Of a DNA stretch of 64,000 nucleotides, positions 19,401-27,315 are shown one piece after another; positions within the stretch are counted from its first letter, which is position 1, and each line of letters starts with the position of its first letter. The translations under genes were made by a program, and so were the position numbers. The stretch is from Bog-950 sp044228435 (lineage in GTDB: Bacteria; Bacteroidota; Bacteroidia; Chitinophagales; LD1): positions 186,001 through 250,000 of the forward strand of contig JBGAUW010000001.1 in NCBI GenBank assembly GCA_044228435.1, read 5' to 3'. The notes under the pieces were generated by a model. The model was not told the DNA's origin and did no database searches. It was given only the letters and a program-made list of their open reading frames with translations.

Positions 19401-20424
19401 TACCGCAGGTAGTTATATGCATGTGGCAACTACTGCTACAGGCTGCGATAGTACCATCATTCTTAGCCTTAGCGTATTGCCGGCCATCACCGCAAATTAT
19501 TCTGCCACCATTTGCGCCAGCGACTCTTTCAGCTTTAACGGACAGGTGCTTAAAACTGCCGGTAGCTATACAGCGCATTTAGCTGCTGTAAATGGCTGCG
19601 ATAGCACCGTTACTCTTCAATTGTCAGTTCTACCGGTTTCATCTGGCAGTTCATCCGCAGCAATATGCAACAGAGACTCAATAGTCTTTAACGGTGTAAT
19701 TTTAAAAGCCCCGGGCACTTATGTGCAACGTATAACAGCCGCTAACGGCTGCGATAGCGTGGTTACTATGCAACTATCACTATTGCCGGCTTATAAGGAT
19801 ACCCTACCGGTTAACCTTTGCGCAGGCGATTCGCTGGTATATCAAGGTCAAATTTTAAATACCCCGGGGGCTTATGCCTTTCACTTTAATTCTTCACAAA
19901 ATTGCGATAGCACAGTGGTACTGATGGTTTCGGGCGATAATCCGGTAGTTAGCTGGGTGGGGGCTAATGATACGGTAAATAGCAATGGCATTATTACCCT
20001 TAGCGGAGGTACACCGGCAGGCGGTAACTACAGCGGTTCGGGCGTGGTTAATAATACCTTCAATCCTACCCTGGCCGGCACCGGCACTGTAGTTATTACC
20101 TATACCTACACCGATAGCAACGGTTGCACAGGCACCGCCAGCCATAACTTCGTTTTACTTGCCATACAAGAAACATTTGGAGCAAATGACATTTACGTTT
20201 ACCCTAATCCTGCCACCAACGAACTGATAATAACCGGAGAAAGTTTAAAAAAGCTAACCGCTCTGCCAATGCTTTATAATGTGGCCGGGCAATTGATAAA
20301 AGCAGATACCCAACGCAGGGCCGACGATTTGAAAATGGATATTACGTTTTTACCACCCGGTATTTACTATCTGGCACTTAGGGTAAACACTACATTAATA
20401 AACAAAAAGTTTGTAAAGATGTAG
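16426..20424 (+). CDS. Secreted M43-type (pappalysin/cytophagalysin) metalloprotease with PKD domains and T9SS tail
   Basis: 1332 residues from the ATG at 16426, which opens a clear signal peptide (MKTLILPAFCLLILHLSAQ). The frame is open 32 codons upstream to 16330, but that ATG lies inside the previous gene's terminator, so I reject it. The zinc motif HEAGHYLNLHH starts at residue 241; Asn replaces the usual Gly of HExxHxxGxxH. The Met-turn NYMEYTYDNC follows, and DLICDTPPT is typical of M43 enzymes. A PKD domain (TWDFGDGNTATG) follows, then a long unassigned region, a second PKD-like domain (QWNFGDPASG) and four repeats of about 50 residues ending in CDST or CDSV (DNA about 19342-19935). 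The C-terminus (YVYPNPATNELIITG) is a T9SS sorting domain. Probably a secreted or surface protease; substrate unknown. Confidence 0.85.
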   Translation: MKTLILPAFCLLILHLSAQHNTSVGNACYTDELWQQMAHRDSSLLLKRQAADKAWGVVSDLKKQRTKNLQQPQKQLQRNGWPDPTFVIPTVIYIVHDGTAASNISMNQIQGQMDQLNDAFAPFGYSFCYAKRNVADTSWFVPQPGDSMGVFRIYDTALSNVDVYAEDVALKQLSNLPAANYFRIFVVNKILPAGILGYAQFPGGDPVTDGVVVKANVFGSANYCLNCNLFSNYNLGAVMVHEAGHYLNLHHTFQGGCIGATQSTCSTTGDLICDTPPTDANYGCPATPVISCNGTDTVLLNNYMEYTYDNCKNAFTQGQRERMDWSVLAYRPALVSQGNLLRTKVDCAGSVGIYADFTCANFNGCINQAMTFASLTVPGTTYTWDFGDGNTATGDTAVHSYTTEGSYTVSLTAFDAQNNLTATQSKNVFITACEPIACGYNKWNFEFGFLDFSSGTPIATDHPPLNNDPWSPAFFLPFYRADAQGNPLFHIGYMGGIGVNGAPLLDANYNIVDTLEYAQASYNFRSLVPVPEKPEQFCFINIIQPTSSSVEMVYSIIEMNNGVPGVVPGKKWIRLPFPDTTVHHMSQATGIPSCDGKTLWLVVPASGYPFTYVFRMDSSAVITFYKKYNKLGPLYDITPAIASPNGNYLAYRDIIYPFNKNTGDIDTANLRRLAAGFGFENRLCFSPNSRFLYINENMKIYQYDLLHQDLITSRKLIANEGGSLFMPGPDKKIYIGTYTEPENAPETYRLGVINFPDEMENGLNSTGYNPYGPSIIPETTLPEIYHYGLWGFKDNVDAYNCQWTPNVPHMFKYAGSNCTGYKFYAADECFATQWNFGDPASGAANTSTLTNPMHQFSAPGSYTVRLQTGGYTFTDIIKVEKPAVAISSSNVTPCPSPHGNYSLTQIQPWVNYQWIVNGGAPAYINGANNIDVYWHNGQTSGSIKLLAVDTVSGCSDSAVFNITIPAANAGLYYTSASVCAGEQFNFFGQLLDTAGSYMHVATTATGCDSTIILSLSVLPAITANYSATICASDSFSFNGQVLKTAGSYTAHLAAVNGCDSTVTLQLSVLPVSSGSSSAAICNRDSIVFNGVILKAPGTYVQRITAANGCDSVVTMQLSLLPAYKDTLPVNLCAGDSLVYQGQILNTPGAYAFHFNSSQNCDSTVVLMVSGDNPVVSWVGANDTVNSNGIITLSGGTPAGGNYSGSGVVNNTFNPTLAGTGTVVITYTYTDSNGCTGTASHNFVLLAIQETFGANDIYVYPNPATNELIITGESLKKLTALPMLYNVAGQLIKADTQRRADDLKMDITFLPPGIYYLALRVNTTLINKKFVKM

Positions 20425-20450
20425 GCAAGCTCCATTCAATTTCACTTAAA

Positions 20451-20483
20451 AGCGATTAGACAGTAATGTTTAGTCGCTTTTTT
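20451..20483 (+). terminator. Rho-independent terminator, copy 2 of a duplicated pair
   Basis: AGCGATTAGACAG pairs with the TTTAGTCGCT arm and six T follow. It shares ATGTTTAGTCGCTTTTTT with the terminator at 16315. The rest of 20484-20663 shows no gene or clear signal. Confidence 0.75.
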
Positions 20484-20663
20484 GGTTTGGCTATTACCCT
20501 ACTGCACAGTAATCTTAATCTGTCTGAGCACTATAAAGCAATCGGCGGGCAGTTTCTGTGGGCATTTATATCATAGCCCGCTTTCCTGCGTTTAACCACC
20601 CTACTCTCCTACAAGTTTGTCAATCTTTTAAGCAGCCTCCCAAAATTATTTCTTACCCAATAG

Positions 20664-20693
20664 TTGCAAATTCGACAACACTTTCTACTTTTG
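20664..20693 (+). promoter_or_regulatory. Bacteroidota-type promoter of the efflux regulator gene
   Basis: TTG (20664-20666), 19 bases, then TACTTTTG (20686-20693), an exact fit to TTG-N19-TAnnTTTG. The operator palindrome begins at the next base, where transcription should start, and the ATG is at 20729. Confidence 0.7.
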
Positions 20694-20707
20694 TGACTGA
20701 TTAGTCA
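20694..20707. promoter_or_regulatory. TetR-type operator 1
   Basis: The palindrome TGACTGATTAGTCA touches the -7 box of the regulator's own promoter. A 12/14 match is found in front of the efflux genes at 21331. The place and symmetry are those expected of an autorepressor site. Confidence 0.7.
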
Positions 20708-20728
20708 GTTTATTTAAATTGAAAGACC

Positions 20729-21307
20729 ATGAAAATAGTTGATAAGCAGAGCGAAAAACGGAAGGCCATCCTAGAGGCCAGCCTGAACTTGTTTTGCGAA
20801 AAATGTTATCAGGATACTTCTACCGCCAGCATATCGCAAGCGGCAAACGTGGGCACCGGAACCCTGTTTTGCTACTTTGATAGTAAGGAGGATTTGGTAA
20901 ACGAATTATACCTGCAAAGCAAAGAGGAATTTGCAGCTTATATGGAAGAAGGGGTTTGGGCCAACCTTACTTTTAAAACACAATTAAGGCATATTTTAGA
21001 CAGAACAATAGACTGGTATATACAAAACCCCAAGAAAATACTGTTTATGACCCAATATCGCAGCAGTGCTTTAATAACCAACGCCACCCGCGAAAAAGCA
21101 ACCGAGCGCTTTACCGTGATTGGCGATGTGGTTAAAAAAGCGGTAGAAAATGGCGAAGTAAACACCGAATCGGTCGAACTATTATCGGCTCTTATTTCGG
21201 GCTACTTTCACATGGCCAGCCAGTTTTTAATGGATAAGGCCAGCGAAACAAACCTGAAAAAGTGGAACGATGAAGCCTTTAACGTGATTTGGAAAGGCCT
21301 TAACTAA
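20729..21307 (+). CDS. TetR/AcrR family repressor of the downstream RND efflux operon
   Basis: 192 residues. The N-terminal helix-turn-helix covers about residues 10-55 (KAILEASLNLFCEKCYQDTSTASISQAANVG, then GTGTLFCYFDSKEDLVNELY), the classic TetR DNA-binding pattern. The remaining C-terminal helices should form the ligand-binding and dimer domain. It sits 79 bases upstream of the TolC gene on the same strand. Similar palindromes stand in front of its own gene (20694) and of the efflux genes (21331), so it most likely represses both and is released by a pump substrate. The inducer cannot be told from sequence. Confidence 0.88.
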   Translation: MKIVDKQSEKRKAILEASLNLFCEKCYQDTSTASISQAANVGTGTLFCYFDSKEDLVNELYLQSKEEFAAYMEEGVWANLTFKTQLRHILDRTIDWYIQNPKKILFMTQYRSSALITNATREKATERFTVIGDVVKKAVENGEVNTESVELLSALISGYFHMASQFLMDKASETNLKKWNDEAFNVIWKGLN

Positions 21308-21330
21308 TCCCCTTTTTTTGACCCAAATAT

Positions 21331-21344
21331 TGACTGACTAATCA
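21331..21344. promoter_or_regulatory. TetR-type operator 2, in front of the efflux operon
   Basis: TGACTGACTAATCA matches operator 1 (TGACTGATTAGTCA) at 12 of 14 positions. It lies 43 bases before the TolC start codon, between the regulator and the pump genes. Confidence 0.7.
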
Positions 21345-21386
21345 ATTTAAACTTTAACTAATAGACAGAGCATTTTAAACCATCGC

Positions 21387-22709
21387 ATGAAAAGTTACTT
21401 ACTCATTTTACAATTAATACTTGCAGCACTTTGGCCCCTTGGCATAGCGGCACAGGTAGCCAACGATAGCCTGCTTGAAAGCGGCACGCTGGAAAACATT
21501 ATTCAGTATACCTTAAAGCATCAACCCGCAGTTCAAAAATCGTTGTTAGATGAAAGCATTACCAAATCGCAGGTAAATACCCGCCTGGCCGATTGGTATC
21601 CGCAAATTGGTTACAACTATAACCTGCAGCATAACTTCCAATTGCAAACGGCCACCTTTCAGGGTAACGTTATTCAGTTGGGCAACCGCAACACTTCGCT
21701 TAACCAGTTTGCCTATACGCAAAACATACTGAACCCTACATTGGTGTTTGCTGCTACTACGGCTAAAAACGTAAAGAACCTTTCGGTGCAGAATACCACG
21801 GCCAATAAAATAGCAGCGGTGGCGGCGGTTAGCAAAGCCTTTTACGATGTGCTGCTTACCCAGCAACAAATAAAGGTGAGCAACGAAAACATTACCCGGT
21901 TAGAGCGCAGCGTAAAAGATGCCCGCAACCAATACCAGAGCGGTATAGTAGATAAAACCGACTACCAAAGGGCAACCATTTTACTAAACAATGCCCTGGC
22001 ACTTAAAAAAGGAAACGAAGAAGCTGCCAAAGCAAAGCTGGAGTACTTAAAGGCATTGATGGGTTACCCGGCAAAAGCAAATTTAGAAGTGGTTTACGAT
22101 AGCCTGCAAATGGAAGGCAGTATTGGCTTTGACGGTACATCAACCGTTGATTATAACAACCGGATTGAATACCTGCAACTGCAAACACAAAAGAAACTAC
22201 AGCAGGATAACCTTAAATATACCAAGCTGGCGTTTCTGCCATCGGTGCAGGGCTTTGCAGCTTATAACGGCAACTATTTAAACGATAACTTTTCTGATTT
22301 ATATAAGAACAACTACCCCAGCAGCTACGCTGGCTTAACACTGGCTATACCACTGGTGCAGGGGGGCAAGCGCTGGATGAACATCCGCCAGGCTAAATGG
22401 CAGGTAAAGAAAGCCGACTGGGATATTACGCAGGTAGAAAACGACATTAACTCGCAGTATGCACAGGCGTTGGCCGCTTACAACAGCAGCCTGGCAAACT
22501 ACAGTGCAGTTAAAGATAACCTGCAACTGGCGCAGGATGTTTACAACGTTATACAACTACAGTACCGCAGCGGTGTAAAAACCTACCTGGAAGTACTGAT
22601 AGCCGAAAGCGATTTACGCACCTCACAAATCAATTATTACAATGCACTCTACCAGGTACTTTCGGGCAAGGTAGATTTGCAACAATCACTAGGACAAATA
22701 AAATACTAA
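21387..22709 (+). CDS. TolC-family outer membrane efflux channel
   Basis: 440 residues with a signal peptide (MKSYLLILQLILAALWPLGIAAQ). The sequence shows the two-fold TolC plan: long amphipathic helices such as QIKVSNENITRLERSVKDARNQYQSGIVDKTDYQRA, matched later by NLQLAQDVYNVIQLQYRSGVKTYLEVLIAES, with strand segments between (YAGLTLAIPLVQGG). The length is normal for the family. It is the outer-membrane exit duct for the adaptor and RND pump encoded next. Its stop overlaps the first possible ATG of the adaptor gene (TAATG at 22707-22711), which suggests translational coupling. Confidence 0.92.
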   Translation: MKSYLLILQLILAALWPLGIAAQVANDSLLESGTLENIIQYTLKHQPAVQKSLLDESITKSQVNTRLADWYPQIGYNYNLQHNFQLQTATFQGNVIQLGNRNTSLNQFAYTQNILNPTLVFAATTAKNVKNLSVQNTTANKIAAVAAVSKAFYDVLLTQQQIKVSNENITRLERSVKDARNQYQSGIVDKTDYQRATILLNNALALKKGNEEAAKAKLEYLKALMGYPAKANLEVVYDSLQMEGSIGFDGTSTVDYNNRIEYLQLQTQKKLQQDNLKYTKLAFLPSVQGFAAYNGNYLNDNFSDLYKNNYPSSYAGLTLAIPLVQGGKRWMNIRQAKWQVKKADWDITQVENDINSQYAQALAAYNSSLANYSAVKDNLQLAQDVYNVIQLQYRSGVKTYLEVLIAESDLRTSQINYYNALYQVLSGKVDLQQSLGQIKY

Positions 22710-23854
22710 TGCTAAACCCCAACTTTTGTATCATGACAAGTTATATACTTAAAACCCTGCAGGCAACCCTGCTTATACTAATACTCTCACTACTTCTCAC
22801 TTTAGTTAGCTGCGGAAACAAAGCCGAGCAAGGCGGCGGCTGGAACACCGGCCCCGTGGCTGTAAATACCGTTAAAGTAACCAGCAGCCAGGCCGCTTAT
22901 AATAACACCTACCCCGGCACCGTGGTAGCCCTTAACCAAATTGAGTTACGCGCACAGGTTAGCGGCTTTATAACCGGCATTTATTTTAAAGATGGCGACC
23001 GCGTAACCAAAGGCCAGAAACTGTATACCATAGATGCGCAGATGTATGCCGCTAACTACGACCAATCGGTTGCTAACCTGCAAGTGCAGGAGAGCAATTT
23101 GCTGAAGGCCCAAAAAGATGCCGACCGCTACCACGAGTTGGAAAAGAACGATGCAATAGCCAAACAACAGGTAGATTATGCCGATGCTGCTTTAGAAGCC
23201 GCTAAAAAGATGGTGGCTGCAGCCAAAGCAAATGTGCAAAGCACCCAAACCGGTGTAAAGTATACCACTATTACAGCCCCTTTTGATGGTACCATTGGCA
23301 TAAGCCAGGTTAAGGCCGGCACGGCTGTTACAGCAGGTGTAACCATGCTTAACACCGTTAGCACCGATAACCCAATGGCCGTAGATTTTGCCATAGACCA
23401 GCGCGATATTTACCAGTTTACCACGTTGCAAAAAGCCGCAAAAGCAAACGACTCTACCTTTAGTATTGCCTTTACCGAAACCGATATTTACCCTTACTAT
23501 GGCCACATCAGTTTTCTGGACCGGGCCGTTGACCCACAAACCGGAACCTTAAAAGTTCGTTTAGAATTTCCGAATAAAGGTAACCTGTTACGTGCCGGTA
23601 TGAGCTGTAATGTACGCGTGGCTAACAACAATCCGGCACCGGTTATTACGGTATCGCAAAGGGCAGTTACCGAGCAACTGGGCGAATACTTTGTATATGT
23701 AACTACCGATAGCGGTACGGTTACACAGCGCAAAGTGGCCCTGGGCACCCAAATAGGCAGCAACGTAATTATTAAAGAAGGTTTAAAAGAAAGCGAAACC
23801 ATTGTAACCGATGGCGTGCAAAAATTGCATGAAGGGTCGAAGATACAGAGGTAA
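22709..23854 (+). CDS. RND efflux periplasmic adaptor (membrane fusion lipoprotein)
   Basis: 381 residues from the ATG overlapping the tolC-like stop; an equally good start is the ATG at 22733, which gives a compact lipoprotein signal (MTSYILKTL...LLTLVSC). The Cys of LVSC is the likely lipid-anchored residue. Lipoyl-like halves flank a coiled-coil hairpin: LRAQVSGFITGIYFKDGDRVTKGQ, then the helices around AANYDQSVANLQVQESNLLKAQKDADRY, then YTTITAPFDGTIGISQVKAG. A beta-barrel and a membrane-proximal domain (GSNVIIKEGLKESETIVTDGVQKLHEG) follow, as in AcrA/MexA. It would bridge the inner-membrane pump and the TolC-like channel. Confidence 0.92.
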   Translation: MLNPNFCIMTSYILKTLQATLLILILSLLLTLVSCGNKAEQGGGWNTGPVAVNTVKVTSSQAAYNNTYPGTVVALNQIELRAQVSGFITGIYFKDGDRVTKGQKLYTIDAQMYAANYDQSVANLQVQESNLLKAQKDADRYHELEKNDAIAKQQVDYADAALEAAKKMVAAAKANVQSTQTGVKYTTITAPFDGTIGISQVKAGTAVTAGVTMLNTVSTDNPMAVDFAIDQRDIYQFTTLQKAAKANDSTFSIAFTETDIYPYYGHISFLDRAVDPQTGTLKVRLEFPNKGNLLRAGMSCNVRVANNNPAPVITVSQRAVTEQLGEYFVYVTTDSGTVTQRKVALGTQIGSNVIIKEGLKESETIVTDGVQKLHEGSKIQR

Positions 23855-23864
23855 AACAGGAAAT

Positions 23865-23898
23865 CAGAAATCGGGAAATCGGTTATTTCCGGTTTCTG
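23865..23898 (+). repeat. Imperfect hairpin after the adaptor gene
   Basis: CAGAAATCGGGAAAT pairs imperfectly with ATTTCCGGTTTCTG, beginning 11 bases after the adaptor stop. It may reduce readthrough into the pump gene or stabilise the upstream message. Confidence 0.45.
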
Positions 23899-23941
23899 CT
23901 TTTCAATTTTCCTCATATGTATTTTCTGCATTCCGGTTTCC

Positions 23942-23989
23942 TGTATTCCTGATTTTCTGTATTCCTGATTCTCTGTATTCCCGATTCCC
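23942..23989 (+). repeat. Three tandem 16-bp repeats between adaptor and pump genes
   Basis: TGTATTCCTGATTTTC, TGTATTCCTGATTCTC and TGTATTCCCGATTCCC follow each other without a gap. A further degenerate copy (TGCATTCCGGTTTC) sits just before at about 23928. The tract fills most of the space up to the pump ATG at 24011, within one operon. Confidence 0.75.
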
Positions 23990-24010
23990 TGATTTAACTA
24001 TTAACTCCAA

Positions 24011-27000
24011 ATGATTGCAAATACATTTATAAAAAGGCCTGTAACGGCCATCGTTATATCCATCGTTATTACAGCGGTGGGCTTAATCTCTCTCTTTAAT
24101 CTGCCGGTGGCACAGTACCCTAACATTACTCCGCCGCAGGTAACCATTGCCGGTCAGTTTACCGGTGTCGATGCCGAAACGGTGGAGCAAACTACCACTA
24201 CGGCTATAGAAACACAGGTAAACGGTGTGCCGGGCATGACCTACATTAACAGTACCAGCACCAGCGACGGGCGCAGTAACATCAATGTAAACTTTGAGGT
24301 AGGTACCGATATTGATATTGCCGCTCTGGATGTGCAAAACCGTGTGAGTGTGGCCGAACCTACTCTACCCGATGCGGTTAAACGCCTTGGCCTTACCGTG
24401 CGCAAGCGGAACCCCGGTATTATGATGGTTATTGCCCTCTACTCTCCTAACGGCACACACGATGCTACCTTTTTAGGTAACTACAGCAACATCTACATTA
24501 AAGATGCAATGCTGCGGGTTAAAGGCGTGGGCGATATAGTTTCCTTTGGCGATGATTTTGGTATGCGTGTATGGCTAAACCCCGATAAGTTGGCCTCGTT
24601 GGGTATGAGTACCAGCGAAGTACTGGCAGCCTTGCAAGAGCAAAACCTGCAGGTAGCCGTAGGCTCGGTAGGCGGTACACCACAACCGGGTAACCAGGCT
24701 TTTGAATACAACGTATTTACCAATAGCCGCCTGAACAAAAAAGAAGAGTTTGAAAACATAGTGGTGCGCAGCAACACGCAAACCGGTGCGCTCACTTACC
24801 TGAAGGATGTAGCCCGCGTGGAGTTGGGCAAGTTTACTTACAGCAACAATGCCTACGTAAACGGTAAGCCTGCTGCCTTTATGCTTATCTTCCAGGCACC
24901 GGGCGCTAATGCCTTACAGACTTATGAAGCAGTGAATAAACAGATTGCTGCAATGAAGAAAACATTCCCTAAGGATGTGGACTACTTAGTGCCTTACGAA
25001 ACGGTATCGGTAGTAAGTGCATCTATAAAGGAGGTATTAACCACCTTTGCCGAGGCCTTGTTGCTGGTTATCATCGTAGTATTCTTGTTTTTACAAAGCT
25101 GGCGGGCTACGCTAATACCGGTGCTGGCTATACCGGTATCGCTTATAGGCACCTTTGCCTTTTTTATACCGCTGGGCTTTTCGGTTAATACCTTCACTTT
25201 ATTGGGTATGGTACTGGCCATTGGTATAGTGGTAGATGATGCCATTGTGGTAGTAGAGGCCGTGCAACACTTAATAGACCATGAGCATCTTAGCCCGCGC
25301 AAGGCCACGTACAAAGCCATGAAAGAAATTTCGGGTCCCGTAATTGCCATTGCCCTTATTCTTGCAGCTGTATTTGTGCCGGTAGGTTTTATACCCGGCA
25401 TAGTTGGGCGCTTATATCAGCAGTTTGCTATTACCATTGCTATATCGGTGCTTATATCAGCCTTTGTGGCGCTTACACTTACACCGGCTTTGTGTGTAAT
25501 GCTGTTAAAGCGCAGCACTATTGCCAAAAGCAACAGCATTTTTGCCCGTTTCTTCCGCGCGTTTAACAGTGGTTTCGATAAAATGAACGGCGGCTATAGC
25601 CACTGGGTTAGCAAATGGATAAAATTCACCCCTTACGTATTAATCATGCTGGTGTGCTTGTTTGTAGGCCTGGGCTTTTTGTTTAATAATAAACCAACCG
25701 GCTTTATACCTAACGAGGACCCCGGCTATATGTTTGTAGCTTACGAGTTACCCGAAGCAACCTCTACCACCCGCAACATTGAGGTACTGCAAAGCATTAT
25801 AAAAGAAATAAGCGATGTAAAGGGCATATTGAATACGGGCGCTATTGCAGGCTTTAATGCCATCTCTAACTCTAACAAAAGCAACGTGGGTACCATATTC
25901 GTATTGCTTAAACCGTGGGAGGAACGCAAAGCCAAAGAGCAACAGTTATCTGCCATAATAGGCACCATACAGGGCCGGTTAAATAATATAAAAGGCATAA
26001 CAGGTATGGCCATACAACCACCGGCTATTGATGGACTAGGCAGCACCGGCGGTTTTACCTTCGAGATACAAAAACGCGAAAGCGCCGACGACCTAAAGAA
26101 GTTTGAAGGTGTGGTAGACAACTTTTTACAGGAGCTTTACAAGCGCCCGGAAATTGCGATGGCCTATAGCTTTTTTAACGTGCGCACACCCGGCTACAAG
26201 GTAGACCTGGACCGCGACAAAGCGAAAAAGTTGGGCGTAAATATTGCCGAGGCCTATGGTGTAATGGGCACCATGTTGGGTAGCAGTTATGTAAACGACT
26301 TTAATCTTTATGGCCGTAACTTCCGCGTAATGGCGCAGGCCGATAGCAGTTTCCGTGGTGATGTAAAAGCGCTGGATAAATACTACGTGCGCAACAGCGC
26401 CGGTGGCATGGTGCCGCTAAGTGCGCTTACCACCGTTAAGGTAATTGAACAGCCGGCTATGATATCGCACTACAACATTTTTCAAACGGTGGAGATAAAC
26501 GGCGAACCTAAACCGGGCTACAGTTCCGGCCAGGCCATACAAGCACTGAAAGAAACTGCCGAAAAAACACTGCCTGCCGGTTACGGCTACGAGTTCTCGG
26601 GCCTTAGCGCCGAGGAGTTAAAAGCCGGCAGTACCTCACTATACATATTCTTGCTGTCACTGGCCTTTGTGTTCCTGTTTTTGGCGGCGTTGTACGAAAG
26701 CTGGGCTATTCCATTCTCGGTATTATTTGCGGTGCCTATCGGGGCCTTTGGCTCAATACTTACGCTTACATTGTTGCCTAACCTAACCAACAACGTATAT
26801 GCACAAATTGGCCTTATAACGCTTATAGGCTTAGCGGCTAAAAATGCCATATTAATTGTAGAGTTTGCCAAAGAGCGGGTAGACCGCGGGATGAACGTTA
26901 TTAAAGCAACCTTAGAAGCGGTGAAACTGCGCTTACGGCCGATAGTAATGACCTCGCTGGCCTTTATATTTGGCGTATTGCCACTGGCATTTGCATCGGG

Positions 27001-27175
27001 TGCCGGTGCCGAAGCCCGCAAAACAATAGGCTGGACGGTGTTTGGCGGTATGCTGGCAGCAACTACCCTGGCCATATTTGTAGTGCCGGTGTTGTTTGTG
27101 GCTATTACGAAACTATCGCAAAAGCTGCGTGGCAATGTGGAACCGGAGGAAGATTTTGAAGAAGAACCGGCATAA
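24011..27175 (+). CDS. RND-family (HAE1/AcrB-like) multidrug efflux pump
   Basis: 1054 residues, normal for AcrB-type pumps. It starts with MIANTFIKRPVTAIVISIVITAVGLISL (TM1). It carries the proton-relay aspartates in IGIVVDDAIVVVEAV (TM4), the conserved Lys in GLAAKNAILIVEFAKE (TM10), and the two large periplasmic loops between TM1-TM2 and TM7-TM8. Motifs such as VAQYPNITPPQVTI and PVGFIPGIVGRLYQQFAITIA are family signatures. It exports drugs or other hydrophobic compounds using the proton gradient, together with the adaptor and TolC-like channel encoded just upstream. The gene ends in a terminator at 27204. Confidence 0.95.
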   Translation: MIANTFIKRPVTAIVISIVITAVGLISLFNLPVAQYPNITPPQVTIAGQFTGVDAETVEQTTTTAIETQVNGVPGMTYINSTSTSDGRSNINVNFEVGTDIDIAALDVQNRVSVAEPTLPDAVKRLGLTVRKRNPGIMMVIALYSPNGTHDATFLGNYSNIYIKDAMLRVKGVGDIVSFGDDFGMRVWLNPDKLASLGMSTSEVLAALQEQNLQVAVGSVGGTPQPGNQAFEYNVFTNSRLNKKEEFENIVVRSNTQTGALTYLKDVARVELGKFTYSNNAYVNGKPAAFMLIFQAPGANALQTYEAVNKQIAAMKKTFPKDVDYLVPYETVSVVSASIKEVLTTFAEALLLVIIVVFLFLQSWRATLIPVLAIPVSLIGTFAFFIPLGFSVNTFTLLGMVLAIGIVVDDAIVVVEAVQHLIDHEHLSPRKATYKAMKEISGPVIAIALILAAVFVPVGFIPGIVGRLYQQFAITIAISVLISAFVALTLTPALCVMLLKRSTIAKSNSIFARFFRAFNSGFDKMNGGYSHWVSKWIKFTPYVLIMLVCLFVGLGFLFNNKPTGFIPNEDPGYMFVAYELPEATSTTRNIEVLQSIIKEISDVKGILNTGAIAGFNAISNSNKSNVGTIFVLLKPWEERKAKEQQLSAIIGTIQGRLNNIKGITGMAIQPPAIDGLGSTGGFTFEIQKRESADDLKKFEGVVDNFLQELYKRPEIAMAYSFFNVRTPGYKVDLDRDKAKKLGVNIAEAYGVMGTMLGSSYVNDFNLYGRNFRVMAQADSSFRGDVKALDKYYVRNSAGGMVPLSALTTVKVIEQPAMISHYNIFQTVEINGEPKPGYSSGQAIQALKETAEKTLPAGYGYEFSGLSAEELKAGSTSLYIFLLSLAFVFLFLAALYESWAIPFSVLFAVPIGAFGSILTLTLLPNLTNNVYAQIGLITLIGLAAKNAILIVEFAKERVDRGMNVIKATLEAVKLRLRPIVMTSLAFIFGVLPLAFASGAGAEARKTIGWTVFGGMLAATTLAIFVVPVLFVAITKLSQKLRGNVEPEEDFEEEPA

Positions 27176-27203
27176 AGAATTTTGATGTGGTTAAGAAAGA
27201 AAG

Positions 27204-27235
27204 GCGGTTAAGGCGAAAGCTTTAGCCGCTTTTTT
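27204..27235 (+). terminator. Terminator of the efflux operon
   Basis: GCGGTTAAGGC pairs with GCTTTAGCCGC (G-U pairs included) around a GAAA tetraloop, followed by six T. Confidence 0.85.
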
Positions 27236-27249
27236 GTTGCCTTAAATAA

Positions 27250-27290
27250 AAAAGAGCATTGCATCGAAATTTATAAATCCGATGCAATGC
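27250..27290 (-). terminator. Terminator of the protease/MBL operon
   Basis: A perfect 11-bp stem, GCATTGCATCG/CGATGCAATGC (27256-27266 and 27280-27290), with an inner ATTTATAAAT palindrome. Read on the minus strand it is followed by a T-run. It lies 25 bases beyond the stop of the MBL-fold gene. Confidence 0.8.
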
Positions 27291-27315
27291 CCTTTCAATT
27301 TAATTTTAAAGTGGC

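Noticed and set aside
23942..23989. CRISPR-like array
   Set aside because: The 16-bp units are directly tandem with no spacers and there are no cas genes.
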